Below, in pieces: positions 27,765 through 37,276 of a DNA stretch of 64,000 bases (within the stretch, counting starts at the first letter, position 1; every line of letters begins with the position of its first letter). This DNA comes from Pseudorhizobium pelagicum (GTDB lineage: Bacteria > Pseudomonadota > Alphaproteobacteria > Rhizobiales > Rhizobiaceae). The stretch covers positions 1 to 64,000 of the forward strand of contig JOKI01000011.1 in the NCBI GenBank assembly GCA_000722615.1, given 5' to 3'. The translations under genes were made by a program, and so were the position numbers. The notes below the pieces were generated by a model. The model worked only from the letters and a program-made list of their open reading frames with translations. It was not told the origin of the DNA and searched no databases.

Positions 27765-29870
27765 ATGCGTCCTGCCATCCTTGATCCCCTGTTTTCGCCC
27801 GTTGCAGCCCTCCCCGGTGTCGGCCCCAAGCTTGCCGATCTGATCGCGCGCGTGACGGGGCGCGAGGATGCCGACGACTGCCGGGTCATCGACCTCCTCT
27901 TCCATGCGCCATCCTCGATCATCGACCGCCGCAACCGGCCGGGCATCGCGCTTGCACCGCAGGGCGCCATCGTCACCATCGAGGGACGGGTCGACCGCCA
28001 CCAGCCGCCACCGCCCGGCAAGCCGAACATGCCCTACCGCGTCTTCCTCCACGACGACACCGGTGAACTGGCGCTGACCTTCTTTCGCGCCAAGGGAAAC
28101 TGGCTGGAGAAGGCACTGCCGATCGACGAAGCGGTGATGGTGAGCGGCAAGGTCGACTGGTTCAACGGCCGCCCGTCGATGGTCCATCCCGACTTCATGG
28201 TGAAGGTCTCGGAGGCCGGCAATCTGCCGCTCGTCGAGCCTGTCTATCCGTTGACGGCAGGGCTCTCTCCCAAGGTCCTGCGGAAAGCGGTGGAAGGTGC
28301 TGTGGCGCGTCTCCCCGCGCTCCGCGAATGGGCCGATCCGGCTCTGGCCGAGCGGCAGGGCTTTCCGTCCGTGCTGGAAAGCTTCCAGCAGTTGCACGAC
28401 CCGCGCGACGAAGGCGATATCGATCCGCGCTCACCGGCGCGCCGAAGGCTCGCCTATGACGAATTCATGGCCGGGCAGGTATCGCTGGCGCTGGTGCGGC
28501 AACGGCTGCGCAAGGTGCCCGGCCGGCCGATCCACGCGACCGGGGAGCTTGCCGATCGGATCCGGGCCACCCTCCCCTTTTCCCTCACCGCCAGCCAGCA
28601 GAAGGCGGTCGAGGAAATCCTCAAGGACATGGCCGGCGAAGACCGGATGCTGCGTCTGCTGCAGGGCGACGTCGGCGCCGGCAAGACGCTTGTCGCCCTG
28701 ATGGCCATGGCAGCAGCCGTCGAAAGCGGCGGCCAGGCGGTGCTGATGGCGCCGACGGAGATCCTGGCGCGCCAGCACCACGCGACGATCTCGAAGATCG
28801 CCGCCATGGTCGGCATCTCCGTCGAGGTGCTGACCGGACGCACCAAGGGCCGCGAGCGGGACGCGATCGTGGAAAGGATTGCGTCCGGCGAAGCCCAGAT
28901 CATCATCGGCACCCATGCGCTGTTCCAGGACGCCGTCAGCTACCGCAACCTGGTGCTTGCCGTCGTCGACGAGCAGCATCGCTTCGGTGTCCACCAGCGC
29001 CTGCGCCTGACCGCCAAGGGCATCTCGCCGCACATGCTGGTGATGACCGCAACGCCGATCCCGCGCACGCTGGTGCTGGCCGCCTTCGGCGACATGGATG
29101 TCTCGAAGCTCACAGAGAAGCCGGCCGGCCGCAAGCCGATCCAGACGGTGACGCTGCCTGCCGAGCGCACCGGGGAGATCGTCTCCCGGCTCAGGACCGC
29201 GCTCGCCGAGGGCAAGAAGGCCTATTGGATCTGCCCGCTGGTCGAGGAGTCGGACGTCTCCGATCTGATGTCGGCGGAGGAACGGTTCGCCGTGTTGACA
29301 AAGGAGATGGGAGCGGACGTCGGTCTCGTGCACGGCCGCATGGCCGGTGCCGAAAAGGATGCGGTCATGGCGGATTTCAAGGCCGGCAAGATTCGGCTCC
29401 TCGTTGCAACCACCGTGGTCGAGGTCGGCGTGGATGTGCCCGATGCCACGATCATGGTCATCGAACACGCCGAGCGTTTCGGACTGGCGCAGTTGCATCA
29501 GCTGCGCGGTCGTGTCGGTCGCGGGGCAGAGGCCTCCACCTGCATCCTGCTCTACAAGGGTCCCCTCAGCGAGACCGGCCGGGCCAGGCTCTCGATCCTG
29601 CGCGACAGCGAGGACGGCTTCCTGATCGCCGAAGAGGACCTGAAACTGCGTGGCGAAGGCGAGCTTCTGGGCACCCGCCAGTCCGGAACACCGGGTTTCA
29701 GGATTGCCAGCTTGGAGGCGCACGCCGACCTTCTGGAAATCGCCCGCAAGGATGCGGCCTACCTGCTCGAACGGGATCCGGACCTCACCAGCGAGCGGGG
29801 AGAAAGCGTGCGCACGCTGCTTTACCTGCACCGCCGCGACGAGGCCGTCAGGTTCCTGGGCGCGGGCTGA
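27765..29870 (+). CDS. recG: ATP-dependent DNA helicase RecG
   Basis: Branch-migrating helicase that remodels stalled forks and Holliday junctions. The 701-residue product has the wedge/OB domain (about 60-180), Walker A GDVGAGKT near 301-308, DEQH near 400, the TATPIPRTL motif III and QLRGRVGRG motif VI. The start is the ATG at 27765 (MRPAILDPLF); an in-frame TTG three codons upstream is unlikely. Its 3' end overlaps the convergent DUF502 gene by 23 bp. Confidence 0.98.
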   Translation: MRPAILDPLFSPVAALPGVGPKLADLIARVTGREDADDCRVIDLLFHAPSSIIDRRNRPGIALAPQGAIVTIEGRVDRHQPPPPGKPNMPYRVFLHDDTGELALTFFRAKGNWLEKALPIDEAVMVSGKVDWFNGRPSMVHPDFMVKVSEAGNLPLVEPVYPLTAGLSPKVLRKAVEGAVARLPALREWADPALAERQGFPSVLESFQQLHDPRDEGDIDPRSPARRRLAYDEFMAGQVSLALVRQRLRKVPGRPIHATGELADRIRATLPFSLTASQQKAVEEILKDMAGEDRMLRLLQGDVGAGKTLVALMAMAAAVESGGQAVLMAPTEILARQHHATISKIAAMVGISVEVLTGRTKGRERDAIVERIASGEAQIIIGTHALFQDAVSYRNLVLAVVDEQHRFGVHQRLRLTAKGISPHMLVMTATPIPRTLVLAAFGDMDVSKLTEKPAGRKPIQTVTLPAERTGEIVSRLRTALAEGKKAYWICPLVEESDVSDLMSAEERFAVLTKEMGADVGLVHGRMAGAEKDAVMADFKAGKIRLLVATTVVEVGVDVPDATIMVIEHAERFGLAQLHQLRGRVGRGAEASTCILLYKGPLSETGRARLSILRDSEDGFLIAEEDLKLRGEGELLGTRQSGTPGFRIASLEAHADLLEIARKDAAYLLERDPDLTSERGESVRTLLYLHRRDEAVRFLGAG

Positions 29871-30549
29871 CCGCCGTCGGCACGATCGTCGGCTGCACCA
29901 CCTTCGGCGTGTAGTCCGGCGCGATCAGCCCGCCGGAGATCAGCAGCCGGGCGCCCTCTTCCGGCGTCATGTCCAGCATGATGATCTTGCTGCGCGGCAC
30001 GAACATCAGGAAACCCGCCGTCGGCACAGGCGTCGGGGCAAGGAAGACGCTGACCATTTCCTCACCGTTCCCGTTGAGCCTTGCTGCGATCTCGCCCTGC
30101 ACGTCGCCGGAGATGAAGACGAGCGCCCATGTGCCGGGGCTTGGAAACTCGATCAGACCGCATTTCTTGAACGAGGTCGATTGCTCCTTCAGCACCGTTT
30201 CGAAGATCTGTTTCAGACTCTTGTAGATGGTACGCACCAGCGGCATGCGGTGCAGCACCGATTCCCCGAAGCTGACGATGGACCGGCCGATCAGGTTCTT
30301 GCCGAGGAAGCCGATCATGGTGATCATCAGGATCGCGATCAGCATGCCAAGGCCGGGCATGGCGATATTGAGGTAGTTCTCGGGGTTGTAGCGTGTCGGG
30401 ATGTAGGGTTTCACCCAGCTGTCGGCCCAGCGGATGAAACCGAAAGTCAGCCAGATGGTGATCGCCAGAGGCGCGCAGATGATGAGCCCGGTGAGGAAGT
30501 TGTTCCTGAGCCGCGTCATCACCGGAATGCGATCGAATTTGTCCGCCAT
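29848..30549 (-). CDS. DUF502 family membrane protein
   Basis: A 233-residue protein with two N-terminal hydrophobic segments (about 18-40, GLIICAPLAITIWLTFGFI, and 62-84, MPGLGMLIAILMITMIGFLG) and a C-terminal soluble domain. Family blocks include LVRTIYKSLKQIFETVL and FLMFVPRSKIIMLDMTPEEGARLLISGG. This is the DUF502 family, of unknown function. The last 23 bp overlap the convergent 3' end of recG. The Shine-Dalgarno is weak. Confidence 0.88.
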   Translation of the reverse strand: MADKFDRIPVMTRLRNNFLTGLIICAPLAITIWLTFGFIRWADSWVKPYIPTRYNPENYLNIAMPGLGMLIAILMITMIGFLGKNLIGRSIVSFGESVLHRMPLVRTIYKSLKQIFETVLKEQSTSFKKCGLIEFPSPGTWALVFISGDVQGEIAARLNGNGEEMVSVFLAPTPVPTAGFLMFVPRSKIIMLDMTPEEGARLLISGGLIAPDYTPKVVQPTIVPTAVSPRPGT

Positions 30550-30697
30550 TGCCCGTCACTATTGTGCAGTGCCATAATTCGAGATTGAGGCGACAATGCC
30601 GGACGAGTCCGGACCGTGCAAGAGCAGGCTGTGGAAATACCGGGTCTGACGTCAACACGCGCTTAGGCATGAACGCAAAGAGTGCCGCTTTTACGAT

Positions 30698-30720
30698 GGC
30701 GGGCACCGTCGGCGCCCGCC
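30698..30720. terminator. Possible glmS terminator hairpin
   Basis: GGCGGGC (30698-30704), a 9-base loop, and GCCCGCC (30714-30720), located 13 bp past the glmS stop. The U tract is poor, so termination is only suggested. Confidence 0.45.
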
Positions 30721-30732
30721 CGAACCAACGGA

Positions 30733-32562
30733 CTACTCCACAGTGACCGATTTGGCGAGGTTGCGCGGCTGGTCGACGTCGGTGCCCATGAATACCGCCG
30801 TGTGATAGGCCAGCAGCTGGATCGGCAGCGAGAAGACCATGGGCGCAATGATTTCCGCAACGTTGGGCAGCGTGATCGTTGCCATCGTCGGAAGCTTGGA
30901 GGCGGCCGCGCCGCGCTCGTCGGTGATGAAGATGATCTTGCCGCCGCGGGCCGCGACCTCCTGCATGTTCGACACGGTCTTCTCGAAGAAGCGGTCGTGC
31001 GGCGCAATGACGATCACCGGCATGTTCTCGTCGATCAGCGCGATCGGCCCGTGCTTCAGTTCGCCGGCGGCATAACCCTCGGCGTGGATGTAGGAGATCT
31101 CCTTCAGCTTCAGCGCGCCTTCGAGGGCGAGCGGATAGCTTGTGCCACGCCCGAGATAGAGCACGTCCTTGTATTTCGACAGTTCGCGAGACAGGGCCTC
31201 GATCTGCGGCTCGATGGAATTCAGCACACCGCTCATCAGGCGCGGCATCTCCGTCAGCTGCCTGACCAGCTGCCTTTCCTCGTCCGCATGAATGAGGCCG
31301 CGGGCCTTGCCGGCGGCGATCGCCAGCGACGCAAGCACCGTCAGCTGGCAGGTAAAGGCCTTCGTCGACGCCACGCCGATTTCGGGGCCGGCCAGGATCG
31401 GGAAGACCGCATCGGACTCGCGTGCGATCGTCGATTCCCGGACATTGACGACCGCGCCGGTCTTCAGCCCGGCATCATGGCAATAGCGCAGCGACGCCAG
31501 CGTGTCGGCAGTCTCGCCGGACTGCGAGATGAAGAGAGCCGCCTGATCCGTCGACAGCGGAATTTCGCGGTAGCGGAACTCGGAGGCGACGTCGATCTCG
31601 ACTGGCAGGCGCGCATAGCGCTCGAACCAGTATTTGCCGATCAGCCCGGCCAGGTACGCCGTACCGCATGCGGAGATGGTCAGCCCGCGAAGCGAGGCAA
31701 AATCGATGGCGTCGCTCACCGCGGTTCTGACGGTGTGGGCGCCGAGATCGACGTAATGCGCCAGCGCATGGGAGATCACTTCCGGCTGCTCGTAGATCTC
31801 CTTCTCCATGAAGTGCCGGTGATTGCCCTTGTCGACCATATAGGCGGCCGCCTGGGTGATCTGGCGGGGCCGATCGACCGCATTTCCGTCATGGTCGAAG
31901 ATGAAGGCGCCGTCGCGCCCGATGACGGCCCAGTCGCCGTCGACGAGATAGGTGATCTCGTTGGTGAACGGGGCGAGCGCGATCGCGTCTGAACCGAGAT
32001 AGGTTTCGCCGCGGCCATAGCCGATCGCCAAGGGGGGGCCGGAACGGGCCGCCATGATGGTCGAAGGATCGTCGGCGAAGATCACCGCCAGCGCATAGGC
32101 GCCGGTCACCTGCTTCAGCATGGCCAGCATCGCTTCGCGGCGCCCCATGCCGGCGCGCCGGCTGCGGGCGAGCAGCTGCGCCACCACCTCGGTATCGGTC
32201 TGCGTCTCGAACGTGGCGCCGTCCGCCGAGAGTTCATCCTTCAGTTCGGAGAAGTTCTCGATGATGCCGTTGTGGACGACGGCGACACCATCGACGAAAT
32301 GCGGATGTGCGTTCGTCTCGTTCGGGATGCCGTGGGTCGCCCAGCGGGTATGGGCGATGCCGATGTTGCCGGCCAGCGGCTCGGAAGCGAGCTTCTTCTC
32401 GAGGTTGAAGAGCTTGCCCTCGGCGCGCCGGCGCTTAAGCACGCCGTCGTGGATGGTGGCGACGCCGGCGGAATCATAGCCGCGGTACTCCAGCCGCCGC
32501 AGCGCATCCACCAGACGCTCCGCAACCGGCTCCTTGCCGACGATCCCTACAATCCCACACAT
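30733..32562 (-). CDS. glmS: Glutamine--fructose-6-phosphate aminotransferase (isomerising)
   Basis: Makes glucosamine-6-phosphate, the entry to UDP-GlcNAc for peptidoglycan and LPS. The 608-residue product has an N-terminal class II amidotransferase domain with the nucleophile Cys right after the initiator Met (MCGIVGIVG), AHTRWATHG, and two SIS domains with SQSGETADTLA and the C-terminal KSVTVE. The open frame extends 8 codons upstream, but Cys must follow Met directly; GAAGGGG lies 6 nt before the ATG at 32562. It lies 108 bp downstream of glmU on the same strand, so the two form a UDP-GlcNAc supply pair. Confidence 0.98.
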   Translation of the reverse strand: MCGIVGIVGKEPVAERLVDALRRLEYRGYDSAGVATIHDGVLKRRRAEGKLFNLEKKLASEPLAGNIGIAHTRWATHGIPNETNAHPHFVDGVAVVHNGIIENFSELKDELSADGATFETQTDTEVVAQLLARSRRAGMGRREAMLAMLKQVTGAYALAVIFADDPSTIMAARSGPPLAIGYGRGETYLGSDAIALAPFTNEITYLVDGDWAVIGRDGAFIFDHDGNAVDRPRQITQAAAYMVDKGNHRHFMEKEIYEQPEVISHALAHYVDLGAHTVRTAVSDAIDFASLRGLTISACGTAYLAGLIGKYWFERYARLPVEIDVASEFRYREIPLSTDQAALFISQSGETADTLASLRYCHDAGLKTGAVVNVRESTIARESDAVFPILAGPEIGVASTKAFTCQLTVLASLAIAAGKARGLIHADEERQLVRQLTEMPRLMSGVLNSIEPQIEALSRELSKYKDVLYLGRGTSYPLALEGALKLKEISYIHAEGYAAGELKHGPIALIDENMPVIVIAPHDRFFEKTVSNMQEVAARGGKIIFITDERGAAASKLPTMATITLPNVAEIIAPMVFSLPIQLLAYHTAVFMGTDVDQPRNLAKSVTVE

Positions 32563-32670
32563 GGACAACCCCTTCGTTCCCGACAATCTGGCGGGATTTC
32601 TAGTCGATCATGCCGTTCCTGCAATTGCCTCTCCGGTCACTTTGCGTATCGGAAGGTAACGGCGCGGAAA

Positions 32671-34032
32671 TCAGCCCTTGGTTTTCTTCGCCGCCTTGAA
32701 GGCGAGCGCCCGTTCGCGGATGACCTTCGCCCGCTCCGGCTTGTTTTCCTGCCGACCTCGGCCAAGTGCCAGGGCGTCGGCCGGCACGTCCTCGGTGATG
32801 ACGCTGCCGGAGCCGACATAGGCGCCGTCACCGATCGAGACGGGAGCAATCAGCGAGGAGTTGGAGCCGATGAAGGCGTTGGCGCCGATCTGCGTCACGT
32901 GCTTGTTGATGCCGTCGTAGTTGCAGGTGATGGTGCCGGCACCGATGTTGGTATGGGCGCCGACGATCGCGTCGCCAATATAGGTGAGATGGTTGATCTT
33001 GGCGCCCTCGCCGATCTCTGCCTTCTTGACCTCGCAGAAATTGCCGACCTTCGACTGCGCAGCCAAATTGGCGCCGGGACGCAATCGGGCGAAGGGTCCG
33101 ACCGTTGCTCCGGAGCTCACGTGGGCGCCCTCGAGATGCGAGAAGGCATGGATGACGGCGCCGCTCTCGACGGTGACGCCGGGCCCGAAGACGACGTTCG
33201 GCTCGATGATCGTGTCCTGGCCGAGCTCGGTGTCGTAGGCGAGGAAAACGGTTTCCGGGGCGATCATGGTGACGCCGGAGAGCATCACGTCATGCCGGCG
33301 CCTTTCCTGCCAGAGACGTTCCAGCACAGCGAGTTCGGCGCGGTTGTTGCAGCCGGCCATTTCCGCTTCCGGGGCATCGACCGCCACTGCCCTGCCGCCG
33401 CCCGCCCGGACGATCTCCACCAGATCCGTCAGGTAATATTCGCCCTTGGCGTTCCCGTTGTCGATCTTCTCCAGAAGCTGCAGGGCCTTGCGGCCGTTGA
33501 TCGCCATGATGCCGCTGTTGCACCAGGTGACCTTGCGCTCTTCATCCGTCGCATCCTTCTCCTCCCGGATGGCGACGAGTTGGCCGTTCTCGACGAGCAG
33601 GCGCCCATAGCCGGTCGGCCGGTCCGTGTGAAATCCGATCACCGCGACGTCGGCGCCGGCAGCGAGCTGCGCACGAGCGGCGGCAAACGGCCCGGCCGTC
33701 ACCAGGGGAGCATCGCCATAGGTGACGAGGACGTCGTCGAAGCCGTCTGCAATCGCCGCTCGCGCCGAAAGCACGGCGTGGCCGGTTCCAAGCCGCTCCG
33801 TCTGCAGAAAAGTCCGGCCATTGACGCCTTCGACCGCTGCGGCCTTGGCGACCGCATCCGCATCCCGTCCGAGCACAAGGGCGACATCGGCGATACCGGC
33901 CGAGGCAACCGTCCGCATCACGTGCCCGATCATCGGCAGGCCGGCAACCGGATGCAGGACCTTCGACATCGACGACTTCATGCGCGTGCTGTCGCCGGCG
34001 GCGAGGATGACGGCAAGGCAGGTGCGGCTCAT
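32671..34032 (-). CDS. glmU: Bifunctional UDP-N-acetylglucosamine pyrophosphorylase / glucosamine-1-phosphate N-acetyltransferase
   Basis: Acetylates GlcN-1-P and uridylylates GlcNAc-1-P to UDP-GlcNAc. The 453-residue product has an N-terminal nucleotidyltransferase domain opening [20 protein letters not shown] (the canonical motif has GTRM, here STRM) and a C-terminal left-handed beta-helix of hexapeptide repeats with [19 protein letters not shown] and [11 protein letters not shown]. The start at 34032 has GAGGGAGC 5 nt upstream; the much longer frame upstream is not part of the family. glmS follows 108 bp downstream. Confidence 0.97.
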   Translation of the reverse strand: MSRTCLAVILAAGDSTRMKSSMSKVLHPVAGLPMIGHVMRTVASAGIADVALVLGRDADAVAKAAAVEGVNGRTFLQTERLGTGHAVLSARAAIADGFDDVLVTYGDAPLVTAGPFAAARAQLAAGADVAVIGFHTDRPTGYGRLLVENGQLVAIREEKDATDEERKVTWCNSGIMAINGRKALQLLEKIDNGNAKGEYYLTDLVEIVRAGGGRAVAVDAPEAEMAGCNNRAELAVLERLWQERRRHDVMLSGVTMIAPETVFLAYDTELGQDTIIEPNVVFGPGVTVESGAVIHAFSHLEGAHVSSGATVGPFARLRPGANLAAQSKVGNFCEVKKAEIGEGAKINHLTYIGDAIVGAHTNIGAGTITCNYDGINKHVTQIGANAFIGSNSSLIAPVSIGDGAYVGSGSVITEDVPADALALGRGRQENKPERAKVIRERALAFKAAKKTKG

Positions 34033-34112
34033 GATTGCTCCCTCAACATGGTTGCTGCTTCTTAGCAACAAGTCGATTGACAGGCGATAAACGGCTTGTG
34101 TCGCGATGCAAC

Positions 34113-34143
34113 AAAAAAGGCGCCCCGAGGGGCGCCTTTTCCG
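34113..34143. terminator. Bidirectional-looking terminator after the BMP-type ABC operon
   Basis: AAAAGGCGCCCC (34115-34126), two-base loop GA, GGGGCGCCTTTT (34129-34140). It lies between the stop of the binding-protein gene (minus strand, 34158) and the glmU promoter. Confidence 0.88.
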
Positions 34144-34157
34144 ACCATGCCGGCCGC

Positions 34158-35231
34158 TTACTGCGGCAGAGTATCGTCCACGCCTTCGACGTAGAAGTTC
34201 ATGCCGAGCAAGGTGCCATCGTCGGCCTTCTGGCCTTCCGCAAGCCATTCCGTGCCGTCCTGCTTCTTCACCGGACCCGTGAAGGGGTGCAGTTCGCCGG
34301 ACTTGATCTTGGCTTCGGTCTCTTCGGCCATCGCCTTCACATCGTCGGGCATGTTGGTATAGGGCGCCATCGTCAGGATGCCGTCCTTCAAACCGTCCCA
34401 GATCTGCTCCGACTTCCAGTTGCCGTCGAGATGCGCCTGGACGCGCTTGATGTAATAGGCGGCCCAGGTGTCGACGATAGCGGTCAACTGGGTGTTGGGA
34501 CCGGCAGCGATCATGTCGGAGGCCTGGCCGAAGGCGAGGATGCCGCGCTCTGCCGCAACCTGCATGGGAGCCGTCGTATCGGTATGCTGGGTCAGGATGT
34601 CGACGCCCTGGTCGATCAGAGCCTTGGCCGCATCGGCTTCCTTGCCGGGGTCGAACCAGGTGTTGGCCCATACGACCTTCAGCTCGAAGTCCGGATTGAC
34701 CGACTGCGCGCCGAGGATGAAGGCGTTGATGCCCATCACCACCTCAGGAATCGGGAAGGATGCGATGTAGCCGGCGACGCCCTTCTTCGACATCTTCGCA
34801 GCGATCTGACCCTGGATATAGCGGCCTTCGTAGAAGCGGGCGTTGTAGGTGGCGAGGTTTTCGGCAGACTTGAAGCCGGTGGCATGCTCGAACTTGATGT
34901 CCGGAAACTTCTCGGCGACCTTCACGGTCGCGTCCATGAAGCCGAACGAGGTGGTGAACACCATGCCGCAACCGGAACGCGCCATGCGCTCGATGGCGCG
35001 TTCTGCGTCGGGGCCTTCCGGCACGTTCTCCAGGATCGGGGTTTCGATCTTGTCGCCGAAGTGCTCCTGGAGCGCCTGGCGGCCGATGTCGTGGGCCTGG
35101 GACCAGCCACCATCGGTCTTGGAGCCGACATAGATAAAGCAGACCTTGGTCTTGTCCTGGGCCTGCACGCCGCTTGCAAATCCGCCCAGAAGGGCGGCTG
35201 TAGCGGCCAGTGCGATGATCATTTTCTTCAT
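34158..35231 (-). CDS. BMP family ABC transporter substrate-binding protein
   Basis: Periplasmic binding protein of 357 residues in the BMP/Med (PnrA-like) family, which binds purine nucleosides. The signal peptide ends SGVQA near 24, with no lipobox Cys, unlike the spirochaete lipoproteins. Family blocks: [48 protein letters not shown] and [15 protein letters not shown]. The start at 35231 follows GAGG. It is the last gene of a four-gene importer operon (ATPase, two permeases, binding protein) and ends at the 34113-34143 terminator. Nucleoside uptake is inferred from the family. Confidence 0.9.
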   Translation of the reverse strand: MKKMIIALAATAALLGGFASGVQAQDKTKVCFIYVGSKTDGGWSQAHDIGRQALQEHFGDKIETPILENVPEGPDAERAIERMARSGCGMVFTTSFGFMDATVKVAEKFPDIKFEHATGFKSAENLATYNARFYEGRYIQGQIAAKMSKKGVAGYIASFPIPEVVMGINAFILGAQSVNPDFELKVVWANTWFDPGKEADAAKALIDQGVDILTQHTDTTAPMQVAAERGILAFGQASDMIAAGPNTQLTAIVDTWAAYYIKRVQAHLDGNWKSEQIWDGLKDGILTMAPYTNMPDDVKAMAEETEAKIKSGELHPFTGPVKKQDGTEWLAEGQKADDGTLLGMNFYVEGVDDTLPQ

Positions 35232-35277
35232 GTCTTTTAACCTCTGTTGGCTCGAAGAGTGGATAGGTTTGGTGCCA

Positions 35278-36192
35278 TCATCGCTCTGGAACAAACGGCT
35301 TTCCGAGTGAGGCCGGCGTGTTGATCAGGGTCGTGCGACGATTATGCGAGATGATGATGAGCACGACAATAGTCGCGACGTAGGGCAGCGCCGAAAGAAC
35401 CTGCGATGGTATGCCGATTCCAAATGCCTGGGCGTGCAGCTGGCCGATCGAGACCGCGCCGAAGAGATAGCCCCCGGCGAGAAGGCGCAGGGGCCGCCAT
35501 GATGCGAAGACCACGAGCGCCAGCGCGATCCATCCCCGGCCGGCCGTCATGTTCTCCACCCACTGCGGCGTGTAGACGAGCGACAGCTGGGCACCGGCAA
35601 GGCCGGCACAGGCGCCGCCGAACATGACCGCCAGATAGCGGGTCCGGATGACGTTAATCCCCAGCGCATGCGCGGAGGCATGGTTGTCGCCGATCGCCCG
35701 CATCTTGAGGCCGGTCCGGCTCTTGAACAGGAACCAGTTGATGCCGACGACCAGCGCGATGGAGAGATAGAAGATCAGGTCCTGCTGGAAGAGCAAGCGC
35801 CCCATGAACGGGATGTCGGACAAGAGCGGAACGACGATCGGCTGCAGCTTGATGCCGGGCTGACCGACAAAGCTCTCGCCGAGCTGTCCGGAGAGGCCCA
35901 GCCCGAGGATCGTCAGGGCAAGGCCGGTCGCGACCTGATTTGCCACCAGCGTCAGCGTCAGGAACCCGAAGAGAAGCGAGAAGGCGCCACCGGCGGCAAT
36001 GCCCGCAAGCACCCCGATATAGGGCGACCCGGTGATCTGGGTCGCCGCGAAGGCGCTGACGGCGCCCATGATCATCATGCCTTCGACGCCAAGGTTGAGC
36101 ACGCCCGAGCGCTCCGTGACGAGTTCGCCGAGCGCTGCGATGACGAGCGGCGTTGCGGCGGTGATGACAGTGAGGAGAATGGCCTCAAGCAT
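35278..36192 (-). CDS. ABC transporter permease (BMP/nucleoside type)
   Basis: A 304-residue inner-membrane permease of the BPD_transp_2 (branched-chain/ribose) family, with 8-10 hydrophobic helices. It has LVTERSGVLNLGVEGMMIMGA near 26-45, the NLGVEG block typical of nucleoside-importer permeases, and SRTGLKMRAIGDNHASAHALGI, the cytoplasmic loop that docks on the ATPase. Its 5' end overlaps the upstream permease by 8 bp, which points to coupled translation. Confidence 0.92.
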   Translation of the reverse strand: MLEAILLTVITAATPLVIAALGELVTERSGVLNLGVEGMMIMGAVSAFAATQITGSPYIGVLAGIAAGGAFSLLFGFLTLTLVANQVATGLALTILGLGLSGQLGESFVGQPGIKLQPIVVPLLSDIPFMGRLLFQQDLIFYLSIALVVGINWFLFKSRTGLKMRAIGDNHASAHALGINVIRTRYLAVMFGGACAGLAGAQLSLVYTPQWVENMTAGRGWIALALVVFASWRPLRLLAGGYLFGAVSIGQLHAQAFGIGIPSQVLSALPYVATIVVLIIISHNRRTTLINTPASLGKPFVPER

Positions 36193-37276
36193 GGCGTGCG
36201 GTCCCTCCCGTCAGCTTCTGGGTCACGATCCTGACCCGGTAGTGGATGAGCGTGTCGCAGGAGAGGACGAAGAACAGCAGGAGCCCCTGGAAGACGCGGC
36301 TCACCTTGTCGGAAATGCCGATCGAGAGCTGTGCGGCTTCTCCCCCGAGATAGGTGAGCGCCAGCACGAAGCCCGATGCCACGATCCCGAGCGGATTGAG
36401 CCGCCCGAGGAAGGCGACGATGATCGCCGTAAAGCCGTAGCCGGGCGAGATCGTCGGCTGCACGTGCCCGATCGAACCGGAGACCTCCGAGATGCCGGCG
36501 AGGCCCGCAAGCGCCCCCGACACCAGCATCGAGAACCACACCATCCGGCGGGCGGAAAAGCCGGCAAAGCGTCCTGCCCTTTCCGATTGGCCGAGAACGG
36601 TGACCTCGAAGCCCTTCAGCATGAAGCGCATCATGAACCAGAGCGCGACGGCGGCAACAACGGCGAAGACGATGGCCAGATGCGCACGGCCGGAGTCCAG
36701 GATTTCCGGAAGCACCGCCTCCGGCACGAAGGACCTGGACTGTGGAAAATTATAGCCCTGCGGATCGCGCCAGGGACCGCGTGCCAGCCAGTCGAGGTAG
36801 AGCTGGGCGATGTAGACCAGCATCAGGCTGGTCAGGATCTCATTGGTGTTGAAGCGGGTCTTCAGCAATGCCGGGATCCCGGCATAGAGCGCTCCGCCGA
36901 CCATGCCCATGATCAGCATCAGCGGCAGGATCATCGGCGAATGCCACTCGGGATAGAGCACGGGCAGGATCGAGCCGGTGATGGCGCCGATGGTAAACTG
37001 CCCTTCGGCGCCGATATTCCAGTTGTTGGAGCGGTAGCAGACCGACAGGCCGACGGCGATCAGGATCAGAGGGGCAGCCTTGATCGCCAGCTCATGGAGC
37101 GACCAGACTTCCAGCAGCGGCTCGATGAAGAAGCTGTAGAGTGCATCGACCGGGTTCTTGCCCAGCATCCAGAACATGATGCCGCCAAAGAACAGCGTCA
37201 GGGCAAGCGCCAGCAACGGGGAAAGGAACGAGAAAAGGCGCGAGCCCTCCGGGCGCTTCTGAAGCTCAATGCGCAT
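36185..37276 (-). CDS. ABC transporter permease (BMP/nucleoside type)
   Basis: A 363-residue permease paired with the one downstream, with about ten hydrophobic segments and the conserved block YRSNNWNIGAEGQFTIGAI near 110. The loop FEVTVLGQSERAGRFAGFSARRM carries the coupling element. The start at 37276 (MRIELQKRPEGSRLF) lies inside the ATPase gene's 3' end (11-bp overlap). Together the two permeases form the membrane channel of the importer. Confidence 0.92.
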   Translation of the reverse strand: MRIELQKRPEGSRLFSFLSPLLALALTLFFGGIMFWMLGKNPVDALYSFFIEPLLEVWSLHELAIKAAPLILIAVGLSVCYRSNNWNIGAEGQFTIGAITGSILPVLYPEWHSPMILPLMLIMGMVGGALYAGIPALLKTRFNTNEILTSLMLVYIAQLYLDWLARGPWRDPQGYNFPQSRSFVPEAVLPEILDSGRAHLAIVFAVVAAVALWFMMRFMLKGFEVTVLGQSERAGRFAGFSARRMVWFSMLVSGALAGLAGISEVSGSIGHVQPTISPGYGFTAIIVAFLGRLNPLGIVASGFVLALTYLGGEAAQLSIGISDKVSRVFQGLLLFFVLSCDTLIHYRVRIVTQKLTGGTARHA

